In this document: positions 6,339 through 12,073 of the stretch, piece by piece | Layout of the letters: each line of letters starts with the position of its first letter | How positions within the stretch are numbered: the first letter of the stretch is position 1 | Origin: a virus | Direction: 5' to 3' (one strand) | DNA length: 23,394 nucleotides | Virus record (IMG/VR): IMGVR_UViG_3300035181_002226 | Span: 1 to 23,394 of that record | Position numbers and translations under genes: made by a program | The notes under the pieces: generated by a model | Databases searched by the model: none | What the model was told of the DNA's origin: nothing | Seen by the model: only the letters and a program-made list of their open reading frames with translations

Positions 6339-7640
6339 TCACTTCACCTTTTTCTCTTTTACTATGTGTTCAAACTTATCGGCTGTTGAGCGGTCTTCTC
6401 TTATAGATTTAAATCTAGGAAGGAACAAACTCCAAGATCCGGTTTTTGTGGAGATAGCTTCGTTATACACTACTTCTACAATTTTCCCTTTGAAGTCTTC
6501 AATTTTGAATTCATTTCTAAACTCATCGGTAAAGCCTGAAAGGTGAGTTTTTATTTTTCCATCTTCTGACTCGCAAACAAGAGAACCAAGAACTTTTTCA
6601 TACTTACTTCCAGGAGTACCGTATTCAAAATCTACTATTCTTAGAGAGCACTCTAGTTCTGCTTTTAATTTTACTTGTCCTTTGACACGCTTATTTTCAT
6701 AGATTTGGTCTTCATTTTTTAGGACTGTGCCTTCAAAGCCTTGATTATAAACTTCATTGAAGTGTTCTTTAGCTTCTTCAAAAGAGTTTACTCTTCTTGT
6801 CGGTATAATAGAAAGGAACTTATTATCTTTTATCATTTCATTCAAACGATTAAATCTTGAGACATATTTTTCTTTATCATAACCTTCTTTAAATGATTTA
6901 ATGCCAATTAGATCCCAAGCTTGAAATCTGATTTTTGTTTTTTCTTCCTCAGAAGCAGTACCCTTAAGAGCCTTTTGAACAAGACCATTTCCAGCTTGTC
7001 TTTTTAGAAGCTCACCATTTTCTTCGGCAACAAACTCACCATCAATAACATAACCAACGAAGTCTTGTACATAAGGGATAGTCCATTCAAGGTTTTCTAT
7101 CTCTCTTCCATTTCTTGTAAAGTATCTCACATTAGTAGATGACTCAACTACACAGACAATTCTTGTTCCGTCTGCTTTTAATTGTGAAAGTGCTGGATAT
7201 TTTATAGCCTTTATAGTCTTTTCATTGAAAGGTTGACAAAGCATTAAATCGAATGTAGGAACAAGACCAGGAAAAATTTTGTTGATTGTAGAAGTCGACA
7301 CGCCGCATTTTAGATCTTTTCCTATTATTCTTTCAACTACTTGAGCGTCTCTTTCTGATACTGATTCAAGAATATTTTTAAGATGTGCTATACCTTCGTT
7401 TCCTGTGTATTTTCTATTGACTAAATCGTCAAGCTCATTCATTGCTTGTTCTAGACCAATTAGACCAGCAGATCTTTTTTTGTACTCAGGAATTTTTCGA
7501 ATGTTGTAGACCTTGTACGGTGAATATGCATAATTCAACACTTTCTTAAGTGTTTCATTATGTAAATGTTCTTCAAGTACTCTCTCTTTAAAGAGACGTG
7601 AATTGTCGGAATTCAAAAGCTCAAGTATTTTCAGAATCAT
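6339..7640 (-). CDS. lig: ATP-dependent DNA ligase (T4 gp30-like)
   Basis: 433 residues (T4 ligase is 487). It seals 3'-OH/5'-phosphate nicks during phage replication and recombination, using ATP through an enzyme-AMP intermediate. Motif I KADGTR gives the AMP-lysine at about residue 155. Motif III is IDGEF (199-203), motif IIIa FQAWD (239-243), motif IV EGTVLK (303-308) and motif V VKLKAE (323-328). The C-terminal OB-fold region follows (LPRFKSIREDRS). The N-terminal 140 residues form the helical DNA-binding domain. ATG 7638-7640 lies about 31 nt downstream of a strong promoter, so the gene heads its transcript; a hairpin follows its stop. Confidence 0.95.
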   Translation of the reverse strand: MILKILELLNSDNSRLFKERVLEEHLHNETLKKVLNYAYSPYKVYNIRKIPEYKKRSAGLIGLEQAMNELDDLVNRKYTGNEGIAHLKNILESVSERDAQVVERIIGKDLKCGVSTSTINKIFPGLVPTFDLMLCQPFNEKTIKAIKYPALSQLKADGTRIVCVVESSTNVRYFTRNGREIENLEWTIPYVQDFVGYVIDGEFVAEENGELLKRQAGNGLVQKALKGTASEEEKTKIRFQAWDLIGIKSFKEGYDKEKYVSRFNRLNEMIKDNKFLSIIPTRRVNSFEEAKEHFNEVYNQGFEGTVLKNEDQIYENKRVKGQVKLKAELECSLRIVDFEYGTPGSKYEKVLGSLVCESEDGKIKTHLSGFTDEFRNEFKIEDFKGKIVEVVYNEAISTKTGSWSLFLPRFKSIREDRSTADKFEHIVKEKKVK

Positions 7641-7670
7641 TTCATCTCTTTCATTTTTTTGTTTAAAGGT

Positions 7671-7703
7671 ATTATAACTAAACTTTTCTTAAAACAAACT
7701 TAA
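7671..7703 (-). promoter_or_regulatory. Campylobacterota-type phage promoter
   Basis: Minus-strand TATAAT (7671-7676) with CTTAA complements starting at 7688 (+17) and 7699 (+28). It drives the ligase gene. The identical spacing at six sites in the window is the main evidence that these are true promoters. Confidence 0.83.
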
Positions 7704-7718
7704 GATACTATTTACAAA

Positions 7719-8174
7719 TCAAAAGTTTCCGCCGTTCGCTATCATTTCTTTATAGAATTTGAAAGCACAAGTTTCAAAATCTTCTTCTAATTTTGAAGAG
7801 AAATTTACAAATCGATCTTTGAAAGTACAAGCGTGTTCAACGTTTTTTGCTATTACATCCATTTTTACGATACCATAAGGCTTTTTATCTTGGATACCCT
7901 TAAACTCTAAAGAAGGGAAAAAGAGATTGTCAATACTTGCTTTTTCTATTTCTTCTATGCTCTTTATGTTTTCAGTGTGTGAATCATAGCTTATTTCAAA
8001 AAATTGCCATCCTGAATTTCTCAATCGATATATCTTTTTAATTGTGAAATTTAATCCTCCATCTACTTTCACCTTCTCAAAACTATGTTCAAGACCTGCT
8101 CTTTCGGCACTAGATAAAACCTGATGGTCAATCTCGAAAATTTCTTCTGGAAAATCTTTAGAATGAAATAACAT
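7719..8174 (-). CDS. Hypothetical protein, 151 aa
   Basis: 151 residues from ATG 8172-8174 with ACGGAG 7-8 nt upstream. No transmembrane segment. Mixed alpha/beta composition with aromatic patches (GWQFFEISYD, DNLFFPSLEF) and a final helix (EEDFETCAFKFYKEMIAN). It is separated from its upstream neighbour by about 90 nt containing an inverted repeat, so it may be separately controlled. No family recognised. Confidence 0.72.
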   Translation of the reverse strand: MLFHSKDFPEEIFEIDHQVLSSAERAGLEHSFEKVKVDGGLNFTIKKIYRLRNSGWQFFEISYDSHTENIKSIEEIEKASIDNLFFPSLEFKGIQDKKPYGIVKMDVIAKNVEHACTFKDRFVNFSSKLEEDFETCAFKFYKEMIANGGNF

Positions 8175-8200
8175 TTTATTTCTCCGTTTTGTATTTTGAA

Positions 8201-8248
8201 ATATGGAGATTTAACTAAAAATTTCGCCATTCAAAGATCTCTCCATAT
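8201..8248. repeat. 9-bp inverted repeat in the leader of the 151-aa gene
   Basis: ATATGGAGA (8201-8209) and TCTCCATAT (8240-8248) are perfect inverted copies separated by 30 nt in an AT-rich intergenic gap. The GGAG inside the proximal arm is not the Shine-Dalgarno site used by the gene (that is at about 8182). It could be a regulator-binding palindrome or a large leader hairpin. No clear -10 box is visible. Confidence 0.4.
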
Positions 8249-8267
8249 ACTTATTTCTATATATTAG

Positions 8268-8612
8268 TCATAGTTCTACCATAGAGTAGTTTCTTTTAGA
8301 TTTTTCTTCTACATCATTAAAATCTAGAACTACAAGCTCTGGAAAGCCACAAAGCATATCAATATAAGCTCTAATAGGAGTGTCAAATTTTAATTCTACA
8401 ACTTCTACAAGATAAGATCGACCCGATTCAGTTTTTCTAAGAAGAAGTGATACAAGATTACCTCTTACAATAAGATCTAGCTCTATATCCTTATCTTTCA
8501 GAGAAATAGGAAATAGAAGAGAAGTAGAACTTTCATAAGAAACGTGAACAGAACCAATTAAAGAATCGGCTTCTGAATTTGTTTTTTGATTTTCTACTTT
8601 TAAAAGTTTCAT
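8268..8612 (-). CDS. Hypothetical protein, 114 aa
   Basis: 114 residues from ATG 8610-8612, which overlaps the stop of the 35-aa gene upstream (ATGA). The sequence is strand-rich (IGSVHVSYESSTSLLFPISL, DIELDLIVRGNLVSLLLRK, SYLVEVVELKF) and looks like a small all-beta domain. No transmembrane segment and no recognised family. It belongs to the transcript from the promoter at 8745. Confidence 0.7.
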   Translation of the reverse strand: MKLLKVENQKTNSEADSLIGSVHVSYESSTSLLFPISLKDKDIELDLIVRGNLVSLLLRKTESGRSYLVEVVELKFDTPIRAYIDMLCGFPELVVLDFNDVEEKSKRNYSMVEL

Positions 8613-8716
8613 TTTTTATAGCTTTTTAGGATTTTTGCTGCTTCAGCAATAGTAGCTATATTTTGAGATATCATTATCTCGAAAAGTCTTTTTATTTCTG
8701 ATGGTTTACCGAACAT
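8609..8716 (-). CDS. Small hypothetical protein, 35 aa
   Basis: ATG 8714-8716 with a strong AGAGGAGA site encodes MFGKPSEIKRLFEIMISQNI followed by ATIAEAAKILKSYKK. The second half resembles a short helix-turn-helix-like or tetratricopeptide-like helical pair, but it is too short to assign. Its TGA overlaps the next start (ATGA). The promoter at 8745 makes it the first gene of the transcript. A good ribosome site, coupling and promoter make it a credible small gene. Confidence 0.68.
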   Translation of the reverse strand: MFGKPSEIKRLFEIMISQNIATIAEAAKILKSYKK

Positions 8717-8744
8717 TTTAATCTCCTCTTTTTTAATTTAGAAA

Positions 8745-8777
8745 ATTATAACTAAACTATTCTTAAAGAAAGCTTAA
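8745..8777 (-). promoter_or_regulatory. Campylobacterota-type phage promoter
   Basis: Minus-strand TATAAT (8745-8750) with CTTAA complements at 8762 (+17) and 8773 (+28). Located 29 nt before the 35-aa gene. Confidence 0.82.
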
Positions 8778-8822
8778 ATTTAATCTTCAAAACTAAATTT
8801 TTTATCTCTTATTTTATAGTAT

Positions 8823-8842
8823 GAGAAGCAATTCGGCTTCTC
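8823..8842. terminator. Hairpin between the Gly-rich gene and the next promoter
   Basis: GAGAAGC (8823-8829) and GCTTCTC (8836-8842) flank a 6-nt loop. It lies about 105 nt past the end of the Gly-rich gene at 8948, in a 170-nt stretch with no gene on either strand. The T-run after it is short (TTTT on the plus side), so it is a possible but not classic terminator of the translation-rescue transcript. Confidence 0.45.
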
Positions 8843-8947
8843 AAGTTTTAAACTGACTCTATTATTAGTGAACAACTAAACTCTTTATCTCTGTATCATA
8901 CTTTTTTATTTTCCAACAAATCACCCATTGCCGAAACTATATAAAAA

Positions 8948-9241
8948 TCAACCTTCTCCACCACCATAACCACCAGATCCGTTACCGTCTCCGTAACCAT
9001 ATCCAGCGCCATAACCATCTCCATTGCCATAACCGTCTCCGATACCGTAACCAACACCATCGCCATCATTAAATATAGAACCTTGACCGTTTGCAGAACC
9101 GCAACCTAGTCCACAGCCGTATCCAGATCCGTTACCATCTCCAGATCCGTTACCATCTCCAAATCCAAACTGTGAACCAAATCCATCACCAGTACCATTA
9201 CCGAATCCGGAACTTTTATTAATGTGTCTATCTAACCACAT
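8948..9241 (-). CDS. Gly-rich low-complexity repeat protein B, 97 aa
   Basis: After a short N-terminus (MWLDRHINKSSGFG) the protein is almost entirely GxGxGx repeats with x mostly Asp, Asn, Ser or Tyr, plus two Cys (YGCGLGCGS). One short non-repeat spacer occurs (SIFNDGDGV). It starts 14 nt inside the end of the DUF6948-like gene. The composition suggests an unfolded, hydrophilic, possibly phase-separating or cation-binding chain, without a true RTX nonapeptide. A paralogous protein lies on the other side of the DUF6948-like gene. Function unknown. Confidence 0.75.
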   Translation of the reverse strand: MWLDRHINKSSGFGNGTGDGFGSQFGFGDGNGSGDGNGSGYGCGLGCGSANGQGSIFNDGDGVGYGIGDGYGNGDGYGAGYGYGDGNGSGGYGGGEG

Positions 9242-9605
9242 AACTTTTTTGACTTTTTATGTTTTCTATCGCAACATCAGTACAAGGAATTATCTCTATT
9301 GGTTGAAGCCATACTTTTTCTACAGCTTCGCATACTTTACTACTATTATCTAGACCGGCAATAGATACTTCACTTAGACTAATACCTTTATTAGCTGTTT
9401 TCCAGTAATAAAGTCTTCTAGCTTCTCCTAGAATAATTTCATTACCTTCTTTTTGTAGTACCTTGCCAAACCATACTCCAGCAGAGTAAGTTCTTATGAT
9501 AGAATATGTTCCTACCATTTCATTACAGCCTTTAATTGTCATATTCTCAAACAAGCACTTAAGTTCAGTTATTTGTTCTAGAGTTAAATCTTTTATATTA
9601 ATCAT
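9228..9605 (-). CDS. DUF6948-like conserved phage protein
   Basis: 125 residues. The core GTYSIIRTYSAGVWFGKV ... EARRLYYWKTANKGISLSEV ... IEIIPCTDVAIENIKS matches the pattern I recall for DUF6948 (IRTYSAGVHFG ... ARRIWYWKGA.SLSQLA ... IEI.P.T..A..SI). That family occurs in many phages and prophages with no established function. The N-terminus adds a helix (LEQITELKCLFENM). Its ATG 9603-9605 follows AAAGGATAAG. It is sandwiched between two Gly-rich repeat genes and overlaps the downstream one by 14 nt, implying that the three products are made together. Confidence 0.75.
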   Translation of the reverse strand: MINIKDLTLEQITELKCLFENMTIKGCNEMVGTYSIIRTYSAGVWFGKVLQKEGNEIILGEARRLYYWKTANKGISLSEVSIAGLDNSSKVCEAVEKVWLQPIEIIPCTDVAIENIKSQKSYVVR

Positions 9606-9608
9606 TTC

Positions 9609-9938
9609 TTATCCTTTATTTAAAATTTCATCTTGGTCTGAATCATCTTCCCAGTCTCCATTACCACAGCCAAAACCACTACCACAACCATAGTTACGAC
9701 CATAACCAGAGCCGCCGCCACAGCCATAGTCGTTACCAGAACCAGAGCCACTACCAGATCCATCACCGTCTCCATCTCCATAACTAGTGCCTTCGCCCGA
9801 ACCATAACCAAATCCATATCCATCACCATATCCATCTCCCATTCCAGAACCACTACCTGAACCTGCACCATAACCGCTACCAGATCCGTCGCCGAATCCA
9901 AAACCGAAGTCTATACCTATATTTTCATCAAGTAGCAT
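9609..9938 (-). CDS. Gly-rich low-complexity repeat protein A, 109 aa
   Basis: 109 residues: a short start (MLLDENIGIDFGFGFG), then about 75 residues of GxG repeats (x = Ser, Asp, Tyr, occasionally Cys), then an acidic tail (DWEDDSDQDEILNKG). ATG 9936-9938 has AAAGGAT upstream and begins 19 nt after smpB. The ordered alternation of Gly with Asp, Ser and Tyr is stronger than chance composition and is shared with the gene at 8948. Likely intrinsically disordered. The repeat also keeps a second reading frame open, which is not a separate gene. Confidence 0.75.
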   Translation of the reverse strand: MLLDENIGIDFGFGFGDGSGSGYGAGSGSGSGMGDGYGDGYGFGYGSGEGTSYGDGDGDGSGSGSGSGNDYGCGGGSGYGRNYGCGSGFGCGNGDWEDDSDQDEILNKG

Positions 9939-9956
9939 AATTCTTATCCTTTAAAC

Positions 9957-10367
9957 TTAATTGCCATCGCCTCTTCTTATTAAATCTCTTTCTTTTATTG
10001 TTTCTCTCTTTTCGTATTGTTTTTTACCTCTACAAAATCCAACTTTTAGCCTAATAACTGTTTTTTCGTCTTGATATAACTCGAGAGGTATAATAGTAGT
10101 TCCCTTTTCAGAAAGAAATTTCATCATTTTCTCTCTTTCTTTCTTAGTACAGAGAACTGTCTTTAACCTTGTAGGATCGTCAACCTTTCCTATATGAAAT
10201 TTCGTATAGACACCTTTAGAGTCAATCATACAATATTCACCTTTTAAGTTCGCTCGGTGTTCTCTGATGGCCTTTACCTCTTGTCCAAAAAGTATCAAGG
10301 AACACTCAAGCTCCTTTTCGATTGTATAATCGAATTTCGCTTTTGTGTTCTTAGCGAATGATATCAT
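9957..10367 (-). CDS. smpB: SmpB, tmRNA-binding protein (phage-encoded)
   Basis: 136 residues (bacterial SmpB is about 145-160). SmpB is an OB-fold protein that binds the tRNA-like domain of tmRNA and carries it to stalled ribosomes. Hallmarks are present in order: AKFDYTIEKELECSLILFGQ (strand 1 and RNA-binding Glu), EVKAIREHRANLKGEYCMI (family EVK.LR...A.L...Y), IPLELY (family V.L.LY), LKVGFCRGKKQYEKR and ETIKERD, the conserved basic segment leading to the C-terminal tail that enters the decoding centre. The tail after that is short (LIRRGDGN). The start overlaps the yqeY-like stop (ATGA). With a tmRNA gene 1 kb upstream, it probably serves the phage's own tmRNA. Confidence 0.95.
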   Translation of the reverse strand: MISFAKNTKAKFDYTIEKELECSLILFGQEVKAIREHRANLKGEYCMIDSKGVYTKFHIGKVDDPTRLKTVLCTKKEREKMMKFLSEKGTTIIPLELYQDEKTVIRLKVGFCRGKKQYEKRETIKERDLIRRGDGN

Positions 10368-10765
10368 ATACCTAACACCTGTTTAGATAGTTCTGATAGA
10401 CTTTTAGGATTATACAGACCATCAAAATTTTGTTTAAAATGAGCGTTTATTTCTCCTAGCGATTTTGGAACAGCAGGAAGAGATTTTTCAGAAACTAGCT
10501 TTTTAATTCCATTTACTACTTCATCGTCATTCATTTGTTTTGGAAGATAAGATTCATAAAGCGCCCTTTCCGAGTCTTTCAAATATTCGTTCTTCAACAA
10601 GTTTCTAATTACTTGAACACATTCACCGTCAGTACTCTCCCTGTTACCTTTATTCTTTCCTGGAGCCATCACTTCTCCAAGAAGGAACGATAGATCTTCT
10701 TTTGTTGGTAAGTTGTTTTTTCTAGCTATATACAAGTCTCCATATATTTTTGCTTGAATACCCAT
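10364..10765 (-). CDS. YqeY-like (GatB/YqeY tail domain) protein
   Basis: 133 residues; YqeY proteins are about 148. The C-terminal two-thirds follow the family: ALYESYLPKQMNDDEVVNGI corresponds to E...L..YLPKQ.S..E....I, and SLGEINAHFKQNFDGLYNPK corresponds to .MGKVM..LK....G..D. YqeY resembles the helical tail of the amidotransferase subunit GatB, which contacts tRNA; its own function is not established. The gene is translationally coupled to smpB by a 4-nt overlap. That association suggests a role in translation or tRNA-like RNA handling, but this is inference. Phage homologues annotated as GatB/YqeY-domain proteins are known. Confidence 0.75.
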   Translation of the reverse strand: MGIQAKIYGDLYIARKNNLPTKEDLSFLLGEVMAPGKNKGNRESTDGECVQVIRNLLKNEYLKDSERALYESYLPKQMNDDEVVNGIKKLVSEKSLPAVPKSLGEINAHFKQNFDGLYNPKSLSELSKQVLGI

Positions 10766-10766
10766 A

Positions 10767-10964
10767 TTAAAATCCTTCCTCTACTTCTTTAATTTTAATA
10801 TTTTGTATTTTTATTATTTTGTCCGGCTTTATCGTCTCAAAAAGGTCAGTATTATTCCATTCCGCCAACGAATTGTTGATTTTGTTCACTACGCCTTGCT
10901 CTGTTTCTTCATCTACATAAAAGGTTTTTGTTACTAGACAAGTCATTACTACTCTTTTTCTCAT
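10767..10964 (-). CDS. Hypothetical protein, 65 aa
   Basis: 65 residues with ATG overlapping the upstream stop as TAATG, and AAAGGAT 5-6 nt before it. It begins MRKRVVMTCLVTKTFYVDEE and has two strand-like segments flanking a helix, ending IKIQNIKIKEVEEGF. The first gene product of this transcript overlaps it, and the yqeY-like gene follows within 2 nt. No known family. Confidence 0.7.
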   Translation of the reverse strand: MRKRVVMTCLVTKTFYVDEETEQGVVNKINNSLAEWNNTDLFETIKPDKIIKIQNIKIKEVEEGF

Positions 10965-11242
10965 TAAAATCCTTTACAATAAGTTTCAGTTTTTATTTCA
11001 CAGTTTCTACCATTAAATGGTACTATTATTTCTACACAGCCAAGTTCTAATAGTTTTTCAGCCAGAATTTTATTTTTTCTACCCGCAGCTCTATATTGAG
11101 CACCGTCATCAATATAATTATAGTAATAATCGATTTGGTTAGCAAGTTCAATAGCTTTAGCTATATTTTCTTCTGAAACGCCTTCTTCGAAAATAATTTT
11201 AGAAGTTTGGAAAGTTTTGATATCGTTTTCGATAGTTTTCAT
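10964..11242 (-). CDS. Hypothetical protein, 92 aa
   Basis: The start is ATG 11240-11242, 7 nt after AAAAGG; a TTG two codons upstream is too close to that site. It is the first gene after the promoter at 11271. The sequence has a helix (SEENIAKAIELANQIDYYYN), a basic patch (AAGRKNKILAEKLLELG) and a strand-rich end (VEIIVPFNGRNCEIK). No family recognised. It heads the transcript that carries yqeY-like and smpB. Confidence 0.7.
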   Translation of the reverse strand: MKTIENDIKTFQTSKIIFEEGVSEENIAKAIELANQIDYYYNYIDDGAQYRAAGRKNKILAEKLLELGCVEIIVPFNGRNCEIKTETYCKGF

Positions 11243-11270
11243 TTTCAAGCCTTTTTACTTAATTTGAGAA

Positions 11271-11303
11271 ATTATAACTAAAAATTTCTTAAACTAATCT
11301 TAA
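11271..11303 (-). promoter_or_regulatory. Campylobacterota-type promoter for the smpB transcript
   Basis: Minus-strand TATAAT (11271-11276) with CTTAA complements at 11288 (+17) and 11299 (+28). It sits between the tmRNA 3' end (11342) and the 92-aa gene, so smpB has its own promoter and is not obliged to be read from the tmRNA transcript. Confidence 0.83.
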
Positions 11304-11341
11304 ATTTCAGCAAAATTAAAAATTAAGGTTAATTTAAGAAA

Positions 11342-11629
11342 TGGTGGACGATACGGCATCGAAGCCGTGTTATCCTGATATCTTCGTTAAGAAATAGTTA
11401 AAACAAAATCGCACTTGAAACGATTTTGAGTTCAAATAGGAGTTTTACAATGTTTTTAGAGAAAAGTGAAAAGAAAGGAAAAGAAAAAATTCAACTTCGT
11501 AGCAAAAGGAGTTGTTTCTTGTTAAGCTGCCAACTCCGCTGCAGGTTTAAAGTTTGTATTGTTTGCACTTATTTGTTTTCAAGTGTATTTCTTACCTACA
11601 CAATAACAGGATCTTACCCTTAACCGCCC
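11342..11629 (-). ncRNA. ssrA: tmRNA (ssrA), phage-encoded
   Basis: A 288-nt tmRNA, shorter than the E. coli 363 nt. The 5' end GGGCGGT (11623-11629) pairs with ATCGTCC (11346-11352), giving a 7-bp acceptor stem with two G-U pairs, followed by A and an encoded CCA (11342-11344). The T-arm is ACGGC/GCCGT with a TTCGAT loop (11353-11368). A P2 helix pairs 11602-11612 with 11372-11382 (10 of 11 pairs). The tag reads GCA ... TAA at 11522-11566, 63 nt from the 5' end. A P5-like helix GGAGTTG/CAACTCC (11531-11537 with 11508-11514) encloses the stop codon. A hairpin CAAAATCG/CGATTTTG (11404-11411, 11421-11428), whose loop can pair upstream, looks like a late pseudoknot. The usual GGNTTCGAC segment after the acceptor is not visible, and the T-loop has six rather than seven bases. 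Identity is firm; exact ends are inferred. Confidence 0.9.
11522..11566 (-). other. tmRNA tag reading frame: ANNTNFKPAAELAA
   Basis: Resume codon GCA at 11564-11566, then AAC AAT ACA AAC TTT AAA CCT GCA GCG GAG TTG GCA GCT and TAA at 11522-11524. The upstream context CAAATAAGT before GCA resembles the conserved A-rich resume region. The first half resembles epsilonproteobacterial tags as I recall them (Campylobacter jejuni ANNVKFAPAYAKAA). The end is ELAA; Leu-Ala-Ala is the classic ClpX-recognised C-terminus, whereas those host tags end AKAA. A ClpP gene occurs in the same window. Confidence 0.92.
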
Positions 11630-11797
11630 GTGTTTAAATGGAAGCTGGTTTCATTGTTTAAGCAATGTTCCCAGCTGAGACAACAACTATACGCACACCC
11701 TTAAAACTATGCGATCCTTTGCTGCCGAAGGATTTCTCGAGACATTGAAGTAGAGGTGCACTTACTTCTGAATACTCAATGAGAAATTATTCGAATG

Positions 11798-11839
11798 ACT
11801 TTCTTCGATGGCTATTCTCGAATAGCCATCGAAGAAAGT
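11798..11839. repeat. Perfect 20-bp inverted repeat with 2-nt spacer
   Basis: ACTTTCTTCGATGGCTATTC (11798-11817) is followed by TC and its exact complement GAATAGCCATCGAAGAAAGT (11820-11839). A G-T and A-T pairs extend it outwards. The spacer is too short for a stable RNA loop without opening the top base pairs. It has no T-tract on either side. It is the strongest palindrome in the window. Confidence 0.85.
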
Positions 11840-11864
11840 TATTAAGTGCTTCATTAAACAATCA

Positions 11865-11937
11865 ACGGGTAGTTACTCCCGTGTATCCATCTAGCCTCTT
11901 CCTATCATTGAAAGAGGTTACTGATAACTAAATGGAC
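11865..11937. repeat. Structured tandem unit 1
   Basis: Plus-strand order: hairpin ACGGG/CCCGT (11865-11869, 11878-11882), then TATCCATCTAG, hairpin CCTCTT/AAGAGG (11895-11900, 11912-11917), then TTACTGATAACTAAATGGAC. The outer arms CCATCTAG (11887-11894) and CTAAATGG (11928-11935) pair to form a branched structure. One position is a C-A mismatch as plus-strand RNA but a U-G wobble as minus-strand RNA. Confidence 0.7.
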
Positions 11938-11958
11938 TTTTTATTAAGCACACAGTCA

Positions 11959-12029
11959 GCGGCGCTATTTGACGCCGCATATCCGTCTAGCCTCTTTCGA
12001 CAAAAGAGGTTACTGGCAACTAGATGGAC
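11959..12029. repeat. Structured tandem unit 2
   Basis: It has the same architecture as unit 1, offset by 92-96 nt: hairpin GCGGCG/CGCCGC (11959-11964, 11973-11978), TATCCGTCTAG, hairpin CCTCTTT/AAAGAGG (11991-11997, 12003-12009), TTACTGGCAACTAGATGGAC. The leading hairpin has different bases from unit 1 but keeps pairing, which is evidence that structure is selected. Both units are bordered by TATTAAG followed by GTGC or GCAC. Confidence 0.7.
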
Positions 12030-12034
12030 TTATT

Positions 12035-12073
12035 TCTAAAGCCTAGCACAAAGGTGTATTATTCGGCTTTAGA
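12035..12073. terminator. 9-bp hairpin just past the 67-aa gene
   Basis: TCTAAAGCC (12035-12043) and GGCTTTAGA (12065-12073) pair, with a short inner CAC/GTG stem. It begins 6 nt after the stop of the 67-aa gene. As minus-strand RNA it lacks a U-tract (AAATAAG follows), so it may be the 5' boundary element of the structured RNA region rather than a terminator. On the plus side it is followed by T-rich sequence. Confidence 0.45.

Noticed and set aside
9620-9901. A second open frame (Met/Val-rich) overlapping Gly-rich protein A
   Set aside because: The GGN-NNN repeat DNA keeps all frames open. The Gly frame has the ribosome site and matches the paralogous gene; the Met/Val frame does not.
11426-11623. 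A 65-residue plus-strand frame with a GGAG-like site
   Set aside because: It is antisense to the tmRNA and includes the tag and pairing elements. Its apparent ribosome site belongs to the tmRNA sequence.
11342-11629. A circularly permuted two-piece tmRNA
   Set aside because: The order 5' acceptor, tag, then CCA on one strand is the normal, unpermuted arrangement.
11865-12029. tRNA genes or hammerhead ribozymes in the tandem units
   Set aside because: The branched fold is superficially similar, but there is no T-loop, CCA or 7-nt anticodon loop, and no CUGANGA/GAAA hammerhead core.
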